A stretch of DNA of 64,000 nt. Origin: Rodentibacter heidelbergensis (lineage in GTDB: Bacteria > Pseudomonadota > Gammaproteobacteria > Enterobacterales > Pasteurellaceae). The stretch's first letter is position 1. The number at the start of each line of letters is the position of its first letter. The DNA lies in contig NZ_MLHH01000002.1 in NCBI RefSeq assembly GCF_002000125.1, positions 1-64,000 on the forward strand, read 5' to 3'. Of this stretch, positions 38,711-50,014 are shown one piece after another. Under the pieces are notes generated by a model, which was not told the origin of the DNA, ran no database searches, and worked only from the letters and a program-made list of their open reading frames with translations. A program made the translations under genes and the position numbers.

Positions 38711-39112
38711 GTTTTTACCTTTTGAAAATTGGTGGGGATCATATCATAAAAGCGTTTTTGAGGGTAATTCTCACCTTGCTAATTTATCGATTTCTATGGA
38801 TAATAGAGCGTCTTTTTATGCGTAAAATTTAGCATAAGAAATGACAAATTTTAGTTGGTGGAAACTCAATGCAGCATTTGGCATAAGACATTGATAATCA
38901 ACATTTTTCTCTAAATAAATATGCCGCTTGCAACGCGTGGGAAACATCGCGTTGTTTTATAAAACAATCCTTTCATTGTTTCATAACGTTATCAATGCAC
39001 CCAGCAACATACAATCGTGAGATTGACTGGCGCGAGAAACACGAGGTCGATAGCGAAGCAAAGTGCGGTTTATTTTGAGGTTGTTTTTACTATTTAAAAA
39101 AGAGAATTGACA
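38711..39112 (+). promoter_or_regulatory. rluC-rne intergenic region with long rne leader
   Basis: The 402-bp gap has no credible gene. It contains a strong hairpin, CAACGCG/CGCGTTG with a 10-nt loop (38931-38954), followed by AT-rich sequence, a second possible stem (AAAACAAT near 38957 with ATTGTTT near 38976) and an uptake sequence at 39061. RNase E genes usually have a long structured 5' leader used for feedback control by RNase E itself (Rfam rne5 type). I infer the same here. Confidence 0.5.
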
Positions 39113-41914
39113 ATGAAAAGAATGTTAATTAATGCAACGCAAAAAGAAGAGTTGCGTGTGGCGCTTGTCGATGGACAACGCCTTTTTGATTTGGATATTG
39201 AAAGTCCGGGTCATGAACAAAAAAAAGCGAATATTTACAAGGGAAAAATCACCCGTGTGGAGCCGAGTCTTGAGGCCGCATTCGTGGATTATGGGGCAGA
39301 GCGCCACGGTTTTTTACCGTTAAAAGAAATTGCTCGAGAATATTTTCCGGCCGATTATGTTTTCCAGGGCCGTCCGAATATTCGTGATATTTTGAGCGAA
39401 GGCCAAGAAATTATTGTTCAAGTCAATAAAGAAGAGCGTGGCAATAAAGGCGCGGCACTGACGACCTTTGTTTCTCTTGCCGGCAGTTATTTGGTTATTA
39501 TGCCAAACAACCCTCGTGCAGGGGGGATTTCTCGCCGTATTGAAGGCGATGAACGCACAGAATTAAAAGAGGCATTAAGTGCTTTAGAGGTGCCGGAGGG
39601 CGTAGGGCTTATTGTTCGAACCGCCGGTGTAGGCAAGTCAGCAGAAGAATTACAATGGGATTTAAAAGTCTTATTACACCATTGGGAAGCGATAAAACAG
39701 GCTTCACAGAGTCGTCCTGCGCCGTTTTTAATTCATCAAGAAAGTGATGTGATCGTTCGTGCGATTCGTGATTATTTACGCCGGGATATTGGTGAAATTT
39801 TAATTGATAGCCCGAAAATTTTTGAAAAGGCAAAAGCACATATCAAACTGGTTCGTCCTGACTTTATTAACCGAGTAAAACTTTATCAAGGTGAAGTGCC
39901 GCTGTTCAGCCATTATCAAATCGAATCTCAAATTGAATCGGCTTTCCAGCGTGAAGTGCGTTTGCCGTCCGGTGGCTCAATTGTCATTGATGTGACGGAA
40001 GCGTTAACGGCGATTGATATTAACTCTGCCCGCTCAACTCGTGGGGGCGATATTGAAGAAACTGCGCTGAATACAAACCTTGAGGCGGCGGATGAAATTG
40101 CAAGACAATTACGTTTGCGAGATCTAGGGGGATTGGTTGTCATTGACTTTATTGATATGACCCCTGTTCGCCACCAACGAGAAGTGGAAAACCGTATTCG
40201 TGATGCCGTACGCCAAGACCGGGCTCGTATTCAAATTAGCCGAATTTCCCGTTTTGGTTTATTGGAAATGTCTCGTCAGCGTTTAAGTCCGTCCTTGGGT
40301 GAATCTTCTCACCATATTTGCCCTCGTTGTCAGGGAACGGGGAAAGTGCGAGACAATGAATCCCTTTCTTTATCTATTTTACGTTTAATTGAAGAAGAAG
40401 CACTAAAAGAGAACACTAAACAGGTTCACACCATTGTACCGGTACAAATTGCCTCTTATCTTTTAAATGAAAAACGTAAAGCGATCAGTAACATTGAAAA
40501 ACGCCATGATGTAGATGTGATTGTGGTGCCAAATGAAACCATGGAAACCCCGCACTTTAGTGTGTTCCGAGTGCGTGATGGCGAAGAGGTAAATGAACTC
40601 AGCTATAATTTAGCAAAAATTCATTGCTCACAAGATGATGTAGGCGAGGAAGCTTCGGCTTCTCGACACACTGAACCACAGGCAGTACAGGAAGCCGCAG
40701 TGGAAAGTGCAGCGGTATCTCTTTCTATTTCGGAAGCCGCACCAACGCCGTCAGAGCGTAAATCCAGTGGTCCTTCATTATTGGCGAAAATAATCGCTAA
40801 AATCAAAGGGTTGTTTGCATCTGAGCCTGTTGAGGATGAAAAAAATAAAAAACAGCATCCGCGCAATCATCGCAATAACCGTCAGCGCCGTACTCAGGAA
40901 CAACGTAATACGCCACGCCGAGCTAAAACAGAAACTCACAACGTGGAGAAGTTAGAAGAGGAAAATGTACGTTTAACGCGTGAGCGTAATCAACGTCGTA
41001 CTCGCCGCCATCATCCGATGACAGATGATAATCTGACGGAAAGTGCGGTCAATTTGGCGACTGTTTCTGAGAATAAGGGAGAGGAAAAAGTAGAACAAAC
41101 GCCAGCACGCCGTCAGCGTCGTGATTTAACGAAACGTGTTCGTATTGAGGACAGTGCGCCGAGCGTTGAAGCGGTACAAACCGTTCAAGCGGAAGTAGAA
41201 GAAAAACCGACTCGTCAGGAACAACCGGAGCATAAGGAACGTCAAGAGCGTCAGCGTCGTACACCACGTCATCTGCGTGTGGCGAATAATCAACGCCGTC
41301 GCCGTTATGAAACAAAATCACCAATGCCATTATTTGCAGCGGTCGTTTCACCTGAATTAGCAAGCGGTAAGGTATGGGTGGATTATTCAACGGTAAACAC
41401 CTCAACGGAGAAAGAAAATCAATTCTTATCCGTGGATGAATTGCTTGAGCAGGAAAAAACGAAAAAAGGGTTTATCACCCCGGCGACCGGTATTGTGATT
41501 GAAAGTAACCCGGTGGAAGTCAAACCTGCTTTAGATTTTATCACTCAACCTGCGAATGAATCGGTACAGAAGAAAGTGCAAGAATCCTTAGATCGTCTTC
41601 AAGCGGAGGAAAAAGTGAAAGCAGAAGCTGAAGCCCTTTCACCGATCTCGGTAGAAGCGGAACAGGTTGATACGCATAATACCGTTGAATTTGTTCGTAC
41701 TTATGAATTCAATGGTCGTTTGGGAACCGTGTCTTCAGCATTGCACACTAAAGCGGAAATGACCTTGGCAAAAGCGAGCGAAGAGGTAAACGATTCTTTC
41801 CCTATTGTCGAATGGATGGAATCCCGTTATTACTTCTATGGTAAAGGATCGGCGGGACATCACAGTGCGATAAGCCATGTCTATTCTGAAGCCACTCAAG
41901 CTAAGGCGGAATAA
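39113..41914 (+). CDS. rne: ribonuclease E
   Basis: The 933-residue endoribonuclease is the core of mRNA decay and rRNA/tRNA processing. The N-terminal half holds an S1 domain (about residues 35-125), the DNase-I-like catalytic core with [10 protein letters not shown] and LVVIDFID, and the zinc link CPRCQGTGK. The C-terminal half is disordered, with arginine-rich RNA-binding segments ([22 protein letters not shown]). The last 30 residues contain [14 protein letters not shown], resembling the PNPase-binding end of E. coli RNase E. ATG 39113 is preferred over the TTG 6 bp upstream. Confidence 0.95.
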   Translation: MKRMLINATQKEELRVALVDGQRLFDLDIESPGHEQKKANIYKGKITRVEPSLEAAFVDYGAERHGFLPLKEIAREYFPADYVFQGRPNIRDILSEGQEIIVQVNKEERGNKGAALTTFVSLAGSYLVIMPNNPRAGGISRRIEGDERTELKEALSALEVPEGVGLIVRTAGVGKSAEELQWDLKVLLHHWEAIKQASQSRPAPFLIHQESDVIVRAIRDYLRRDIGEILIDSPKIFEKAKAHIKLVRPDFINRVKLYQGEVPLFSHYQIESQIESAFQREVRLPSGGSIVIDVTEALTAIDINSARSTRGGDIEETALNTNLEAADEIARQLRLRDLGGLVVIDFIDMTPVRHQREVENRIRDAVRQDRARIQISRISRFGLLEMSRQRLSPSLGESSHHICPRCQGTGKVRDNESLSLSILRLIEEEALKENTKQVHTIVPVQIASYLLNEKRKAISNIEKRHDVDVIVVPNETMETPHFSVFRVRDGEEVNELSYNLAKIHCSQDDVGEEASASRHTEPQAVQEAAVESAAVSLSISEAAPTPSERKSSGPSLLAKIIAKIKGLFASEPVEDEKNKKQHPRNHRNNRQRRTQEQRNTPRRAKTETHNVEKLEEENVRLTRERNQRRTRRHHPMTDDNLTESAVNLATVSENKGEEKVEQTPARRQRRDLTKRVRIEDSAPSVEAVQTVQAEVEEKPTRQEQPEHKERQERQRRTPRHLRVANNQRRRRYETKSPMPLFAAVVSPELASGKVWVDYSTVNTSTEKENQFLSVDELLEQEKTKKGFITPATGIVIESNPVEVKPALDFITQPANESVQKKVQESLDRLQAEEKVKAEAEALSPISVEAEQVDTHNTVEFVRTYEFNGRLGTVSSALHTKAEMTLAKASEEVNDSFPIVEWMESRYYFYGKGSAGHHSAISHVYSEATQAKAE

Positions 41915-41920
41915 GAAAAT

Positions 41921-41950
41921 AAAATTGGTGCGTTATGCACCAATTTTTTT
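41921..41950 (+). terminator. rne terminator
   Basis: AAAATTGGTGC pairs with GCACCAATTTT around GTTAT, followed by a T run. It starts 7 bp after the rne stop. Confidence 0.88.
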
Positions 41951-42002
41951 GCCAGAAATTGAATTAAAATTAACCACTTGATAAAAATATTATTTTTTAT
42001 CC

Positions 42003-42031
42003 TTGACGAGGTAGGATAAAAACTTTATTAT
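42003..42031 (+). promoter_or_regulatory. tRNA-Ser promoter
   Basis: TTGACG (42003-42008), a 17-bp spacer and TATTAT (42026-42031) are followed by a GC-rich stretch CACCCCGC. The GC-rich discriminator is typical of growth-rate-controlled stable RNA promoters. Confidence 0.75.
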
Positions 42032-42048
42032 TCACCCCGCTTCAAAAC

Positions 42049-42138
42049 GGAGGAATGGTCGAGTGGTTGAAGGCACCGGTCTTGAAAACCGGCGAGGGTT
42101 TACGCCCTCCGTGAGTTCGAATCTCACTTCCTCCGCCA
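42049..42138 (+). tRNA. serT: tRNA-Ser (anticodon UGA)
   Basis: This is a 90-nt class II tRNA with encoded CCA. Acceptor arms GGAGGAA and TTCCTCC pair, the anticodon loop CTTGAAA gives UGA, the long variable arm is CGAGGGTTTACGCCCTCCG, and the T loop is GTTCGAATC. Promoter and terminator are both visible, so it is transcribed alone. Confidence 0.97.
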
Positions 42139-42152
42139 TCAAATCTTTAGAA

Positions 42153-42197
42153 AGTCGTAAGTTAGCTATTTAGAACAATAACTTACGGCTTTTTTAT
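42153..42197 (+). terminator. tRNA-Ser terminator
   Basis: AGTCGTAAGTTA pairs with TAACTTACGGCT around a 15-nt loop, followed by TTTTTATT. The rest of the gap to corC (42198-42461) is AT-rich and shows no gene. Confidence 0.82.
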
Positions 42198-42461
42198 TGC
42201 CTATTAATCCCTTTACTACCTATCATTCTCGCTCATGCTTTGTTGGTGGATAACGAAGTGTTTGACGTAAATTTGACATTCAACTAGTGCCAGCATTGGG
42301 GGGAATGGTTAGGATTTTTTCTTTTTGTGATTTCTCATTTTCTATTCAATAAATAGCGGCTGTTTTTCGTGGAATTGGCTTTTTAACGGCTTTATCTTTG
42401 CGAAATCAGCCAAAATATGATACTTTTCTCGCGCGAATTTGAACTCTCAACACAAAATAAT

Positions 42462-43361
42462 ATGAGCGAAGGACAACAACATTTAAGCCAATCTGAAAAT
42501 ACTAAAAAATCTTTTTTTCAATCGTTATTTGGTCGCTTTTTTCAAGGCGAATTAAAAAATCGTGAAGATCTTGTGGAAGTCATCAGGGACTCTGAGCAAA
42601 ATGACCTCATCGATCAAAATACGCGAGAAATGATTGAAGGGGTCATGGAAATCGCCGAACTTCGCGTGCGTGATATTATGATCCCCCGCTCTCAAATTAT
42701 CTTTATTAAAGATGAACAAGATTTAAATGCCTGCTTGAATACCATTATTGAATCGGCCCATTCACGTTTTCCGGTGATTGCAGATGCCGATGATCGGGAT
42801 AATATCGCAGGGATCTTGCATGCGAAAGATCTGCTAAAATTCTTGCGTGAAGATGCAGAAGAATTTGATATGGTAAAACTTTTGCGACCGGCAGTGATTG
42901 TGCCGGAAAGTAAACGGGTTGATCGAATGTTGAAGGATTTCCGTTCAGAGCGTTTTCATATGGCAATTGTTGTCGATGAATTTGGTGCGGTATCCGGTTT
43001 GGTGACGATTGAAGATATTTTAGAGCAAATTGTGGGGGATATTGAGGATGAATTTGACGAAGAAGAAATCGCTGATATTCGCCAGCTTTCCCGCCATACT
43101 TATGCCGTGCGAGCCTTGACGGATATCGATGATTTTAATGAAAAATTCAATACCGCCTTTGATGATGAAGAAGTGGACACCATTGGCGGGCTTATCATGC
43201 AAGCCTTTGGCTATTTGCCGAAACGGGGTGAAGAAATCCTTTTAGGTAATTTGCAATTTAAAGTCACTTCTGCTGACAGCCGGCGTTTAATTCAGTTGCG
43301 TGTCACCGTACCGGATGAACATTTGTCGGATATGACAGAGGTCGAAGAAAAAAGCGAGTAA
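42462..43361 (+). CDS. corC: CorC/HlyC-family magnesium/cobalt efflux protein
   Basis: The 299-residue cytoplasmic protein has two CBS domains (about residues 70-190, including [15 protein letters not shown] and [25 protein letters not shown]) and a C-terminal CorC/HlyC domain. It has no membrane domain. Such proteins are linked to magnesium and cobalt efflux and are usually encoded just before lnt. ATG 42462 gives the usual length; the frame is open to 42417, but neither start has a clear ribosome binding site. It ends 64 bp before lnt, with a hairpin between. Confidence 0.88.
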   Translation: MSEGQQHLSQSENTKKSFFQSLFGRFFQGELKNREDLVEVIRDSEQNDLIDQNTREMIEGVMEIAELRVRDIMIPRSQIIFIKDEQDLNACLNTIIESAHSRFPVIADADDRDNIAGILHAKDLLKFLREDAEEFDMVKLLRPAVIVPESKRVDRMLKDFRSERFHMAIVVDEFGAVSGLVTIEDILEQIVGDIEDEFDEEEIADIRQLSRHTYAVRALTDIDDFNEKFNTAFDDEEVDTIGGLIMQAFGYLPKRGEEILLGNLQFKVTSADSRRLIQLRVTVPDEHLSDMTEVEEKSE

Positions 43362-43383
43362 CGGCCTTTGCTCGAACGGTTTT

Positions 43384-43411
43384 CCCCTCATTTTGTTGAG
43401 GGGATTTTTAT
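43384..43411 (+). terminator. corC-lnt intercistronic hairpin
   Basis: CCCCTCA pairs with TGAGGGG around TTTTGT, followed by ATTTTTATG. It looks like a terminator, perhaps partial, since corC and lnt are commonly co-transcribed. Confidence 0.7.
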
Positions 43412-43425
43412 GTGATTAAAATAAA

Positions 43426-44964
43426 ATGAAACATTTATTAACTTATTTCATTGCCATTATCTCCGGTATTATCGGGGTTTTTGCCTTTTCCCCTTTTGAT
43501 TATTGGGCAATGGCCTATCTCTCTTTATTCGGATTACTGTATGTCGCAAAAAGTGCGAAAAAATCTACCGCACTTTTAGGCACTTTCCTATGGGCCATGG
43601 GCTTTTTCTGCTTTGGGGTCAATTGGTTGAATGTCAGTATTCATCAGTTTGGTGGTGCATCTCTTGGCGTCAGTTATTTCCTCGTGGCATTGCTTTCTGC
43701 CTATCTCTCCCTTTATCCGATGCTTTTCACCTATCTCGTTCAACGTTTTCAAGTGCAAAGTGCGGTGATTTTTGCGGTCATTTGGACATTTACAGAGTTT
43801 TTACGGGGATGGGTATTGACCGGTTTTCCTTGGTTACAATTCGGTTACACGCAAATCGATAGTCCCTTTGCCAGCATTGCCCCTCTCTTTGGTGTTGATG
43901 GATTAACTTTCTTTACCGTGTGGGGAAGTGCGGTCATTTTTAACGGCGTTTTGGCGTTAGTTAAAGAAAAAAATCTCAAGTTGTTATTGGCAAATGGGGT
44001 ACTTTTTACCACAGTCGGTGGTTTGGCCGCTTATGCTCAAAAAATAACCTTCGTGAAACCTGTTGAAGATAAAGCCATCACGATTACCCTTGCCCAAGGG
44101 AATATTGAGCAAAATTTAAAGTGGGATCCCGAATATTTCTACTCCACCTTGGAAATCTACCAAAAATTAATTGCACAAAATTTAGGGAAAAGCGATCTGA
44201 TTATTCTGCCGGAATCGGCGCTACCGACTTTAGAAAATCATATTGTTCCTTTTTTTGAAAGCCTTGAGCGTGCGGCAAAAGAGCAGAACACGGAAATAAT
44301 GATTGGCACGGTGTATCAACATGAACAATCAGGCAAATTGCTGAATTCGATTGTTACGGTAGGTAACCCTGATTTTCCTTATCATCTTTCTACAAATAAT
44401 CGATATAGTAAACATCATTTAGTGCCTTTTGGTGAATATGTCCCGCTGGAAAAGTGGTTACGCCCGTTAAATTCGGTATTTAATTTACCGATGTCGGCTT
44501 TTCAAAGCGGCGAGGCAATACAACCTTCTTTGATGGCAAAACAGCGTGCTTTTTCACCGGCGATTTGTTATGAAATTATTTTTGGTGAACAAGTGCGTGA
44601 AAACCTGAAAAAAGAAACGGATTATTTACTGACGATTTCCAATGATGCCTGGTTTGGCGATTCTATCGGGCCTTGGCAGCATTTACAGATGGCGAGAATG
44701 AGAGCATTGGAGTTGGGGAAACCTTTAATTCGAGCCACGAACACCGGGATTTCCGTGTTTATTGGGGCGAGAGGTGAAATTTTAGCGCAAGCACCACAAT
44801 TTATCGAAACGACACTGACTTATCATATCGCCCCAACCGAAGGGAAAACGCCTTATTCTGTATTAGGCAATATGCCGCTTTATGGCTTGTCTTTGTTGTT
44901 TTTAATGTTGCGTGGTCTGATGACGTATGTTCATCGCCGTATGAACCTTTCGTTAAAACCATAG
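43426..44964 (+). CDS. lnt: apolipoprotein N-acyltransferase
   Basis: The 512-residue inner-membrane enzyme adds the third acyl chain to lipoproteins. About seven hydrophobic segments occupy residues 1-215 and a last helix the C-terminus. The nitrilase-like periplasmic domain carries the catalytic Glu in LPESALPT and Cys in FSPAICYEIIFGE. ATG 43426 has no clear ribosome binding site. Three uptake sequences lie within its first 500 bp, an unusually dense cluster. Confidence 0.94.
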   Translation: MKHLLTYFIAIISGIIGVFAFSPFDYWAMAYLSLFGLLYVAKSAKKSTALLGTFLWAMGFFCFGVNWLNVSIHQFGGASLGVSYFLVALLSAYLSLYPMLFTYLVQRFQVQSAVIFAVIWTFTEFLRGWVLTGFPWLQFGYTQIDSPFASIAPLFGVDGLTFFTVWGSAVIFNGVLALVKEKNLKLLLANGVLFTTVGGLAAYAQKITFVKPVEDKAITITLAQGNIEQNLKWDPEYFYSTLEIYQKLIAQNLGKSDLIILPESALPTLENHIVPFFESLERAAKEQNTEIMIGTVYQHEQSGKLLNSIVTVGNPDFPYHLSTNNRYSKHHLVPFGEYVPLEKWLRPLNSVFNLPMSAFQSGEAIQPSLMAKQRAFSPAICYEIIFGEQVRENLKKETDYLLTISNDAWFGDSIGPWQHLQMARMRALELGKPLIRATNTGISVFIGARGEILAQAPQFIETTLTYHIAPTEGKTPYSVLGNMPLYGLSLLFLMLRGLMTYVHRRMNLSLKP

Positions 44965-44986
44965 TCAAAACGACCGCACTTTTATG

Positions 44987-45018
44987 GATGAGTTTACTCA
45001 TCACAAGTTGAATATTAT
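44987..45018 (+). promoter_or_regulatory. palindrome and -10 element before mlaF
   Basis: GATGAGT-TT-ACTCATC (44987-45002) is a 16-bp palindrome, followed by TATTAT at 45013-45018. The palindrome covers the -35 area, so it could be an operator for the mla operon. The regulator is unknown. Confidence 0.4.
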
Positions 45019-45057
45019 CGGTGGTGTGATAAAACCGCCTCAAAACATGAGATTTGA

Positions 45058-45852
45058 ATGAATCAAAATCTAATTGAAGTTAAAAACCTCACCTTTAAAC
45101 GAGGTGAAAGGGTGATTTACGATAACCTGAATTTGAAAGTCCAAAAGGGCAAGATTACGGCGATTATGGGGCCGTCAGGTATCGGAAAAACCACCTTATT
45201 GAAATTGATCGGCGGACAGTTACAGCCGGAAAAAGGGGAAATTTGGTTCGATGATAAAGAGATTTGTCGTCTTTCCAACAGTGAACTCTATGAGGTTCGT
45301 AAGCGTATGGGCATGTTATTTCAATCCGGTGCGCTTTTTACCGATATTTCCACTTTTGATAATGTGGCCTTTCCTATTCGGGAACACACCCGTTTGCCGG
45401 AAAAGTTAATTCGCCAGATTGTATTGATGAAATTGGAAGCGGTTGGGCTGCGTGGTGCCGCACAATTGATGCCTTCTGAGCTTTCCGGTGGGATGGCTCG
45501 CCGTGCGGCACTGGCTCGAGCGATTGCCCTCGACCCCGATTTGATGATGTTCGATGAACCTTTTACAGGACAAGATCCTATCAGCATGGGCGTGATTGTC
45601 AGTTTAATTAAGCGGTTAAATGAAGCCCTTAACTTAACCTCTATTGTGGTTTCCCATGATGTACAAGAGGTGTTAAGTATTGCGGATTACGCCTATATCA
45701 TTGCGGATAAACGGGTTATTGCAGAAGGGACTTCGGCACAGTTACTTGAAAGCCAAGATCCACAGGTCTTACAATTTTTAAAAGGCGAAGCGGATGGGCC
45801 GGTGAAATTCCATTATCCCGCTGGAAATTATGTGGAGGAATTATTCCAATGA
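45058..45852 (+). CDS. mlaF: phospholipid transport ATPase MlaF
   Basis: The 264-residue ABC ATPase powers the MlaFEDB complex that keeps outer-membrane lipid asymmetry. Motifs are Walker [12 protein letters not shown], signature LSGGMARR and Walker [14 protein letters not shown]. It is the first gene of mlaFEDCB, and its stop overlaps the mlaE ATG by 4 bp. Confidence 0.95.
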   Translation: MNQNLIEVKNLTFKRGERVIYDNLNLKVQKGKITAIMGPSGIGKTTLLKLIGGQLQPEKGEIWFDDKEICRLSNSELYEVRKRMGMLFQSGALFTDISTFDNVAFPIREHTRLPEKLIRQIVLMKLEAVGLRGAAQLMPSELSGGMARRAALARAIALDPDLMMFDEPFTGQDPISMGVIVSLIKRLNEALNLTSIVVSHDVQEVLSIADYAYIIADKRVIAEGTSAQLLESQDPQVLQFLKGEADGPVKFHYPAGNYVEELFQ

Positions 45853-46634
45853 TCGTTGAAACAATTTCTTCTCTTGGGCGTAAGGTCATTCGTTTTTTTC
45901 GTGCTTTAGGACGAGCCGGCTTTATGCTATTTGGGGCATTGGTGGGGAAACCGCAATTGCGCCAACATTTTCCGCTTTTAATTAAACAGCTACACGTTTT
46001 AGGCGTGCAATCCTTGCTGATTATTTTACTTTCCGGTTTGTTTATCGGAATGGTGCTCGGCTTACAAGGCTATGTGGTACTGGTGGATTTTTCTGCAGAA
46101 ACGAGTTTAGGGCAGCTGGTGGCATTGTCGCTTTTGCGGGAATTAGGCCCGGTTGTAACCGCACTTTTATTTGCAGGGCGTGCCGGTTCGGCATTAACGG
46201 CAGAAATCGGTTTAATGAAAGCCACCGAGCAGCTTTCCAGCCTTGAAATGATGGCTGTCGATCCATTGCGTCGGGTGATTGCTCCCCGTTTTTGGGCAGG
46301 CGTTATTGCGATGCCGATCCTTTCTATTATTTTTATTGCGATCGGTATTTGGGGCGGCTCACTGGTTGGGGTGGACTGGAAAGGTGTGGATGCAGGAAGT
46401 TTTTGGTCTGTCATGCAAAATTCCGTAAGCTGGAGCTATGACATTCTCAATGGCTTGATTAAAAGCCTGTTTTTTGCTATCGCAGTGGTGTGGATTGCGT
46501 TATTTAACGGCTATGATTGCGTGCCGACTTCGGAAGGAATCAGTCAAGCCACAACTCGAACCGTTGTACATGCTTCGTTAGTGGTACTCGGGTTAGATTT
46601 CATCTTAACTGCCATGATGTTTGGGGCAGGTTAA
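45849..46634 (+). CDS. mlaE: phospholipid transport permease MlaE
   Basis: The 261-residue inner-membrane permease has about five helices, with the conserved segments [34 protein letters not shown] and [14 protein letters not shown]. It pairs with MlaF as an MlaFE dimer in the inner membrane. Its start overlaps mlaF (ATGA). It is followed by mlaD after 12 bp. Confidence 0.95.
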   Translation: MIVETISSLGRKVIRFFRALGRAGFMLFGALVGKPQLRQHFPLLIKQLHVLGVQSLLIILLSGLFIGMVLGLQGYVVLVDFSAETSLGQLVALSLLRELGPVVTALLFAGRAGSALTAEIGLMKATEQLSSLEMMAVDPLRRVIAPRFWAGVIAMPILSIIFIAIGIWGGSLVGVDWKGVDAGSFWSVMQNSVSWSYDILNGLIKSLFFAIAVVWIALFNGYDCVPTSEGISQATTRTVVHASLVVLGLDFILTAMMFGAG

Positions 46635-46646
46635 AAGGATATTGTT

Positions 46647-47153
46647 ATGCGACAAACTGTTAAATATGAATTTTGGGTCGGATTATTTTTGTTACTCGGC
46701 ATTGGCGCACTCGTGTTTTTAGGATTGCGTGTCGCCAACGTGCAAGGTTTTGGAGAGAATAAATCTTATACCGTAACAGCAACTTTTGATAACATTGGTG
46801 GACTAAAAGTCCGTGCACCGTTAAAAGTTGGGGGCGTAGTGATTGGTCGGGTGAGTAGTATTGAATTAGATGAGAAAACCTATTTACCGAAAGTGAACAT
46901 TGCGATTAATGAAGAATATAATGAAATTCCGGAAAATAGCGCCTTATCCATTAAAACATCGGGGCTTTTAGGCGAGCAATATATCGCATTAACAATGGGA
47001 TTTGATGATGGTGAAACGGCGATGTTGAAAAACGGTAGCCAAATTCAAGATACGAAATCGGCAATGGTATTGGAAGACCTGATTGGTCAATTCCTTTACG
47101 GCGACAAAAAAACGGAAGGGAATGCGGAAAACGCAGAACCGACAGGAAAATAA
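46647..47153 (+). CDS. mlaD: MCE-domain substrate-binding protein MlaD
   Basis: The 168-residue protein has one N-terminal membrane helix (about residues 8-28) and an MCE domain (about 38-118, including GGLKVRAPLKVGGVVIGRVS). Six copies form a ring above MlaE that holds phospholipid. AAGGA precedes the ATG. The acidic C-terminal tail is short. Confidence 0.95.
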   Translation: MRQTVKYEFWVGLFLLLGIGALVFLGLRVANVQGFGENKSYTVTATFDNIGGLKVRAPLKVGGVVIGRVSSIELDEKTYLPKVNIAINEEYNEIPENSALSIKTSGLLGEQYIALTMGFDDGETAMLKNGSQIQDTKSAMVLEDLIGQFLYGDKKTEGNAENAEPTGK

Positions 47154-47180
47154 CAGTAATCTTTAATGAGGAGATTTATG

Positions 47181-47825
47181 ATGAAATTCATTCATTTGAA
47201 AAAATGGTTGGCGGTTTTTGCTTTTGCAATGACAGCCGTTTTTATGACCCGCACGACAATGGCGGCAACCAGTCCTTATGTTTTAATGCAACAAGCATCA
47301 GATAAATTGTTTGCTGACATTAAAAACAATCAGGCAAAAATTAAACAAAATCCAAACTATTTGCGTACCATTGTGCGTAATGATTTATTACCTTATGTGC
47401 AAGTGAATTATGCGGGTTCCTTGGTGTTAGGTTCACACTTTAAATCTACCACACCGGAACAACGTGAAAAGTTCTTTAAAGCCTTTGGTGATTTTATTGA
47501 ACAAGCCTATGCACAGGTGTTAACGGCATACAGTAACCAAAATATTCAAATTGAACCGGCAAAAGAGGTAGGCGATAAGAATTTGGTGAGTATTCGAGTG
47601 AATATTCTTCAAAATGGTGGCGCAGCACCGATTAAATTAGATTTTAAATGGCGTAAAAATAGCAAAACAGGCGAATGGCAAGCCTATGATATGGTGGCTG
47701 AAGGCGTCAGTATGGTGGTAACCAAACAGAATGAATGGAGCGGTATTTTACGCCAACAAGGTATTGATGCATTAACGGCTCAAATTCAAAAATCCGCAGC
47801 TCAACCTGTCACATTAAGTAAATAA
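47181..47825 (+). CDS. mlaC: periplasmic phospholipid-binding protein MlaC
   Basis: The 214-residue protein carries phospholipid across the periplasm between the outer-membrane MlaA and MlaFEDB. The signal peptide covers about 32 residues and ends near TMAA. The mature part has the MlaC/Ttg2D fold signature LLPYVQVNYAGSLVLG. ATG 47181 (MKFIHL) is preferred because AGGAG is 7 nt away; ATG 47178 and an earlier ATG at 47166 are alternatives. It ends 4 bp before mlaB. mlaA is not in the window. Confidence 0.93.
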   Translation: MKFIHLKKWLAVFAFAMTAVFMTRTTMAATSPYVLMQQASDKLFADIKNNQAKIKQNPNYLRTIVRNDLLPYVQVNYAGSLVLGSHFKSTTPEQREKFFKAFGDFIEQAYAQVLTAYSNQNIQIEPAKEVGDKNLVSIRVNILQNGGAAPIKLDFKWRKNSKTGEWQAYDMVAEGVSMVVTKQNEWSGILRQQGIDALTAQIQKSAAQPVTLSK

Positions 47826-47829
47826 TCTC

Positions 47830-48165
47830 ATGGCGACATTAAATTGGGATTTGGTGCAAAACAATGATAAGATAGCGATCCGATTTTCTGGGGAGCTATC
47901 TCGTAACACGTTGCTAGCCTTGTGGCAGCAACGTGCTTCTTTTTTGTCTGAGGCGAGGCTAAGTCAGCCGACGATTGAATGGGATTTAACAGAGATGACA
48001 AGAATTGATTCTGCAGGTTTTGCCTTGCTTTGTAATTTCTTGCATATCAGTCAACAATTGCCGAAGAAAAGAGTACGGTTAGTCAATCCGCCTCAGCAAT
48101 TATTAACCCTTGCGGATTTAGTCAATTTATCCGATTGGCTTTCTGCTTTTATTGAACATGATTAA
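47830..48165 (+). CDS. mlaB: STAS-domain protein MlaB
   Basis: The 111-residue cytoplasmic STAS protein binds MlaF and stimulates the transporter. The motif WDLTEMTRIDSAGFALLCNFL holds the conserved Asp-Ser-Ala-Gly loop. It is the last mla gene, 13 bp before ibaG. Confidence 0.9.
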   Translation: MATLNWDLVQNNDKIAIRFSGELSRNTLLALWQQRASFLSEARLSQPTIEWDLTEMTRIDSAGFALLCNFLHISQQLPKKRVRLVNPPQQLLTLADLVNLSDWLSAFIEHD

Positions 48166-48178
48166 AATGGAAATCTGA

Positions 48179-48436
48179 ATGGAACTGAAAGAAATCGAAC
48201 GAATTTTAAAAGAAGCGTTAAAAGTTGATGGAGTCTATGCGCAGGGGGAAAACGCCCATTTTGGTGTGATAGTTGTCAGTGATGAACTGGCTGCACTGTC
48301 TAAGTTAAAACAACAACAAGCGGTTTATGCACCTCTTATGCCTTACTTTAGCACCGGTGAAATTCATGCTTTAACCATCAAAACCTACACCACTGAAAAG
48401 TGGAAAAGGGATCGTCTTTTACATCAATTCAGTTAA
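48179..48436 (+). CDS. ibaG: BolA-family protein IbaG
   Basis: The 85-residue BolA-like protein probably works with monothiol glutaredoxin in iron-sulfur handling or the acid response. The helix-turn segment HFGVIVVSDELAALSKLKQQQAVYAPL and the C-terminal IHALTIKTYT fit the family. It lies in the typical mla-ibaG-murA order. Confidence 0.9.
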   Translation: MELKEIERILKEALKVDGVYAQGENAHFGVIVVSDELAALSKLKQQQAVYAPLMPYFSTGEIHALTIKTYTTEKWKRDRLLHQFS

Positions 48437-49726
<1,290 letters not shown>

Positions 49727-49792
49727 GAAAAACGCCTTGCCGAAAAGTGCGGTCAAAATCATGAGTGTTTTACGCATTTAGCTTATTTAGAG

Positions 49793-49834
49793 AAGGGCTG
49801 TTCTCTTTATCTTGGGGAGAACAGCCCTTTTTAT
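49793..49834 (+). terminator. murA terminator
   Basis: AAGGGCTGTTCTC pairs with GAGAACAGCCCTT around an 11-nt loop, followed by TTTATTT. It closes the mla-ibaG-murA unit. Confidence 0.9.
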
Positions 49835-49977
49835 TTATGGTGATGAACTAGAGCATTGGTGAGCATTCCTATTACTGAGAAAATGTTGTGATTACTCCAA
49901 GGTGTTAAGAGGGGGGAAAAATCAGGCTTCCTATTTCATTACCATAAATAACACTAGGTTAATTGACAAATAATGTC

Positions 49978-50001
49978 TATAATAACTGTAAATTTAAACA
50001 G
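49978..50001 (+). promoter_or_regulatory. uvrD -10 element and LexA box
   Basis: TATAAT (49978-49983) is followed at once by CTGTAAATTTAAACAG (49986-50001), a perfect CTGT-N8-ACAG SOS box. LexA bound here would cover the transcription start. The only nearby TTGACA (49963-49968) is 9 bp from the -10, too close for a normal -35. Confidence 0.82.
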
Positions 50002-50014
50002 ATAATATAATGCT

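Noticed and set aside
40621-41405. Leftward ORFs within the rne C-terminal half
   Set aside because: They arise from the skewed Arg/Glu codons of the disordered RNase E tail read in reverse. The rne frame is continuous.
49963-49983. TTGACA plus TATAAT as a complete uvrD promoter
   Set aside because: The two elements are only 9 bp apart, so they cannot act together as a normal sigma-70 promoter. Only the -10 is kept.
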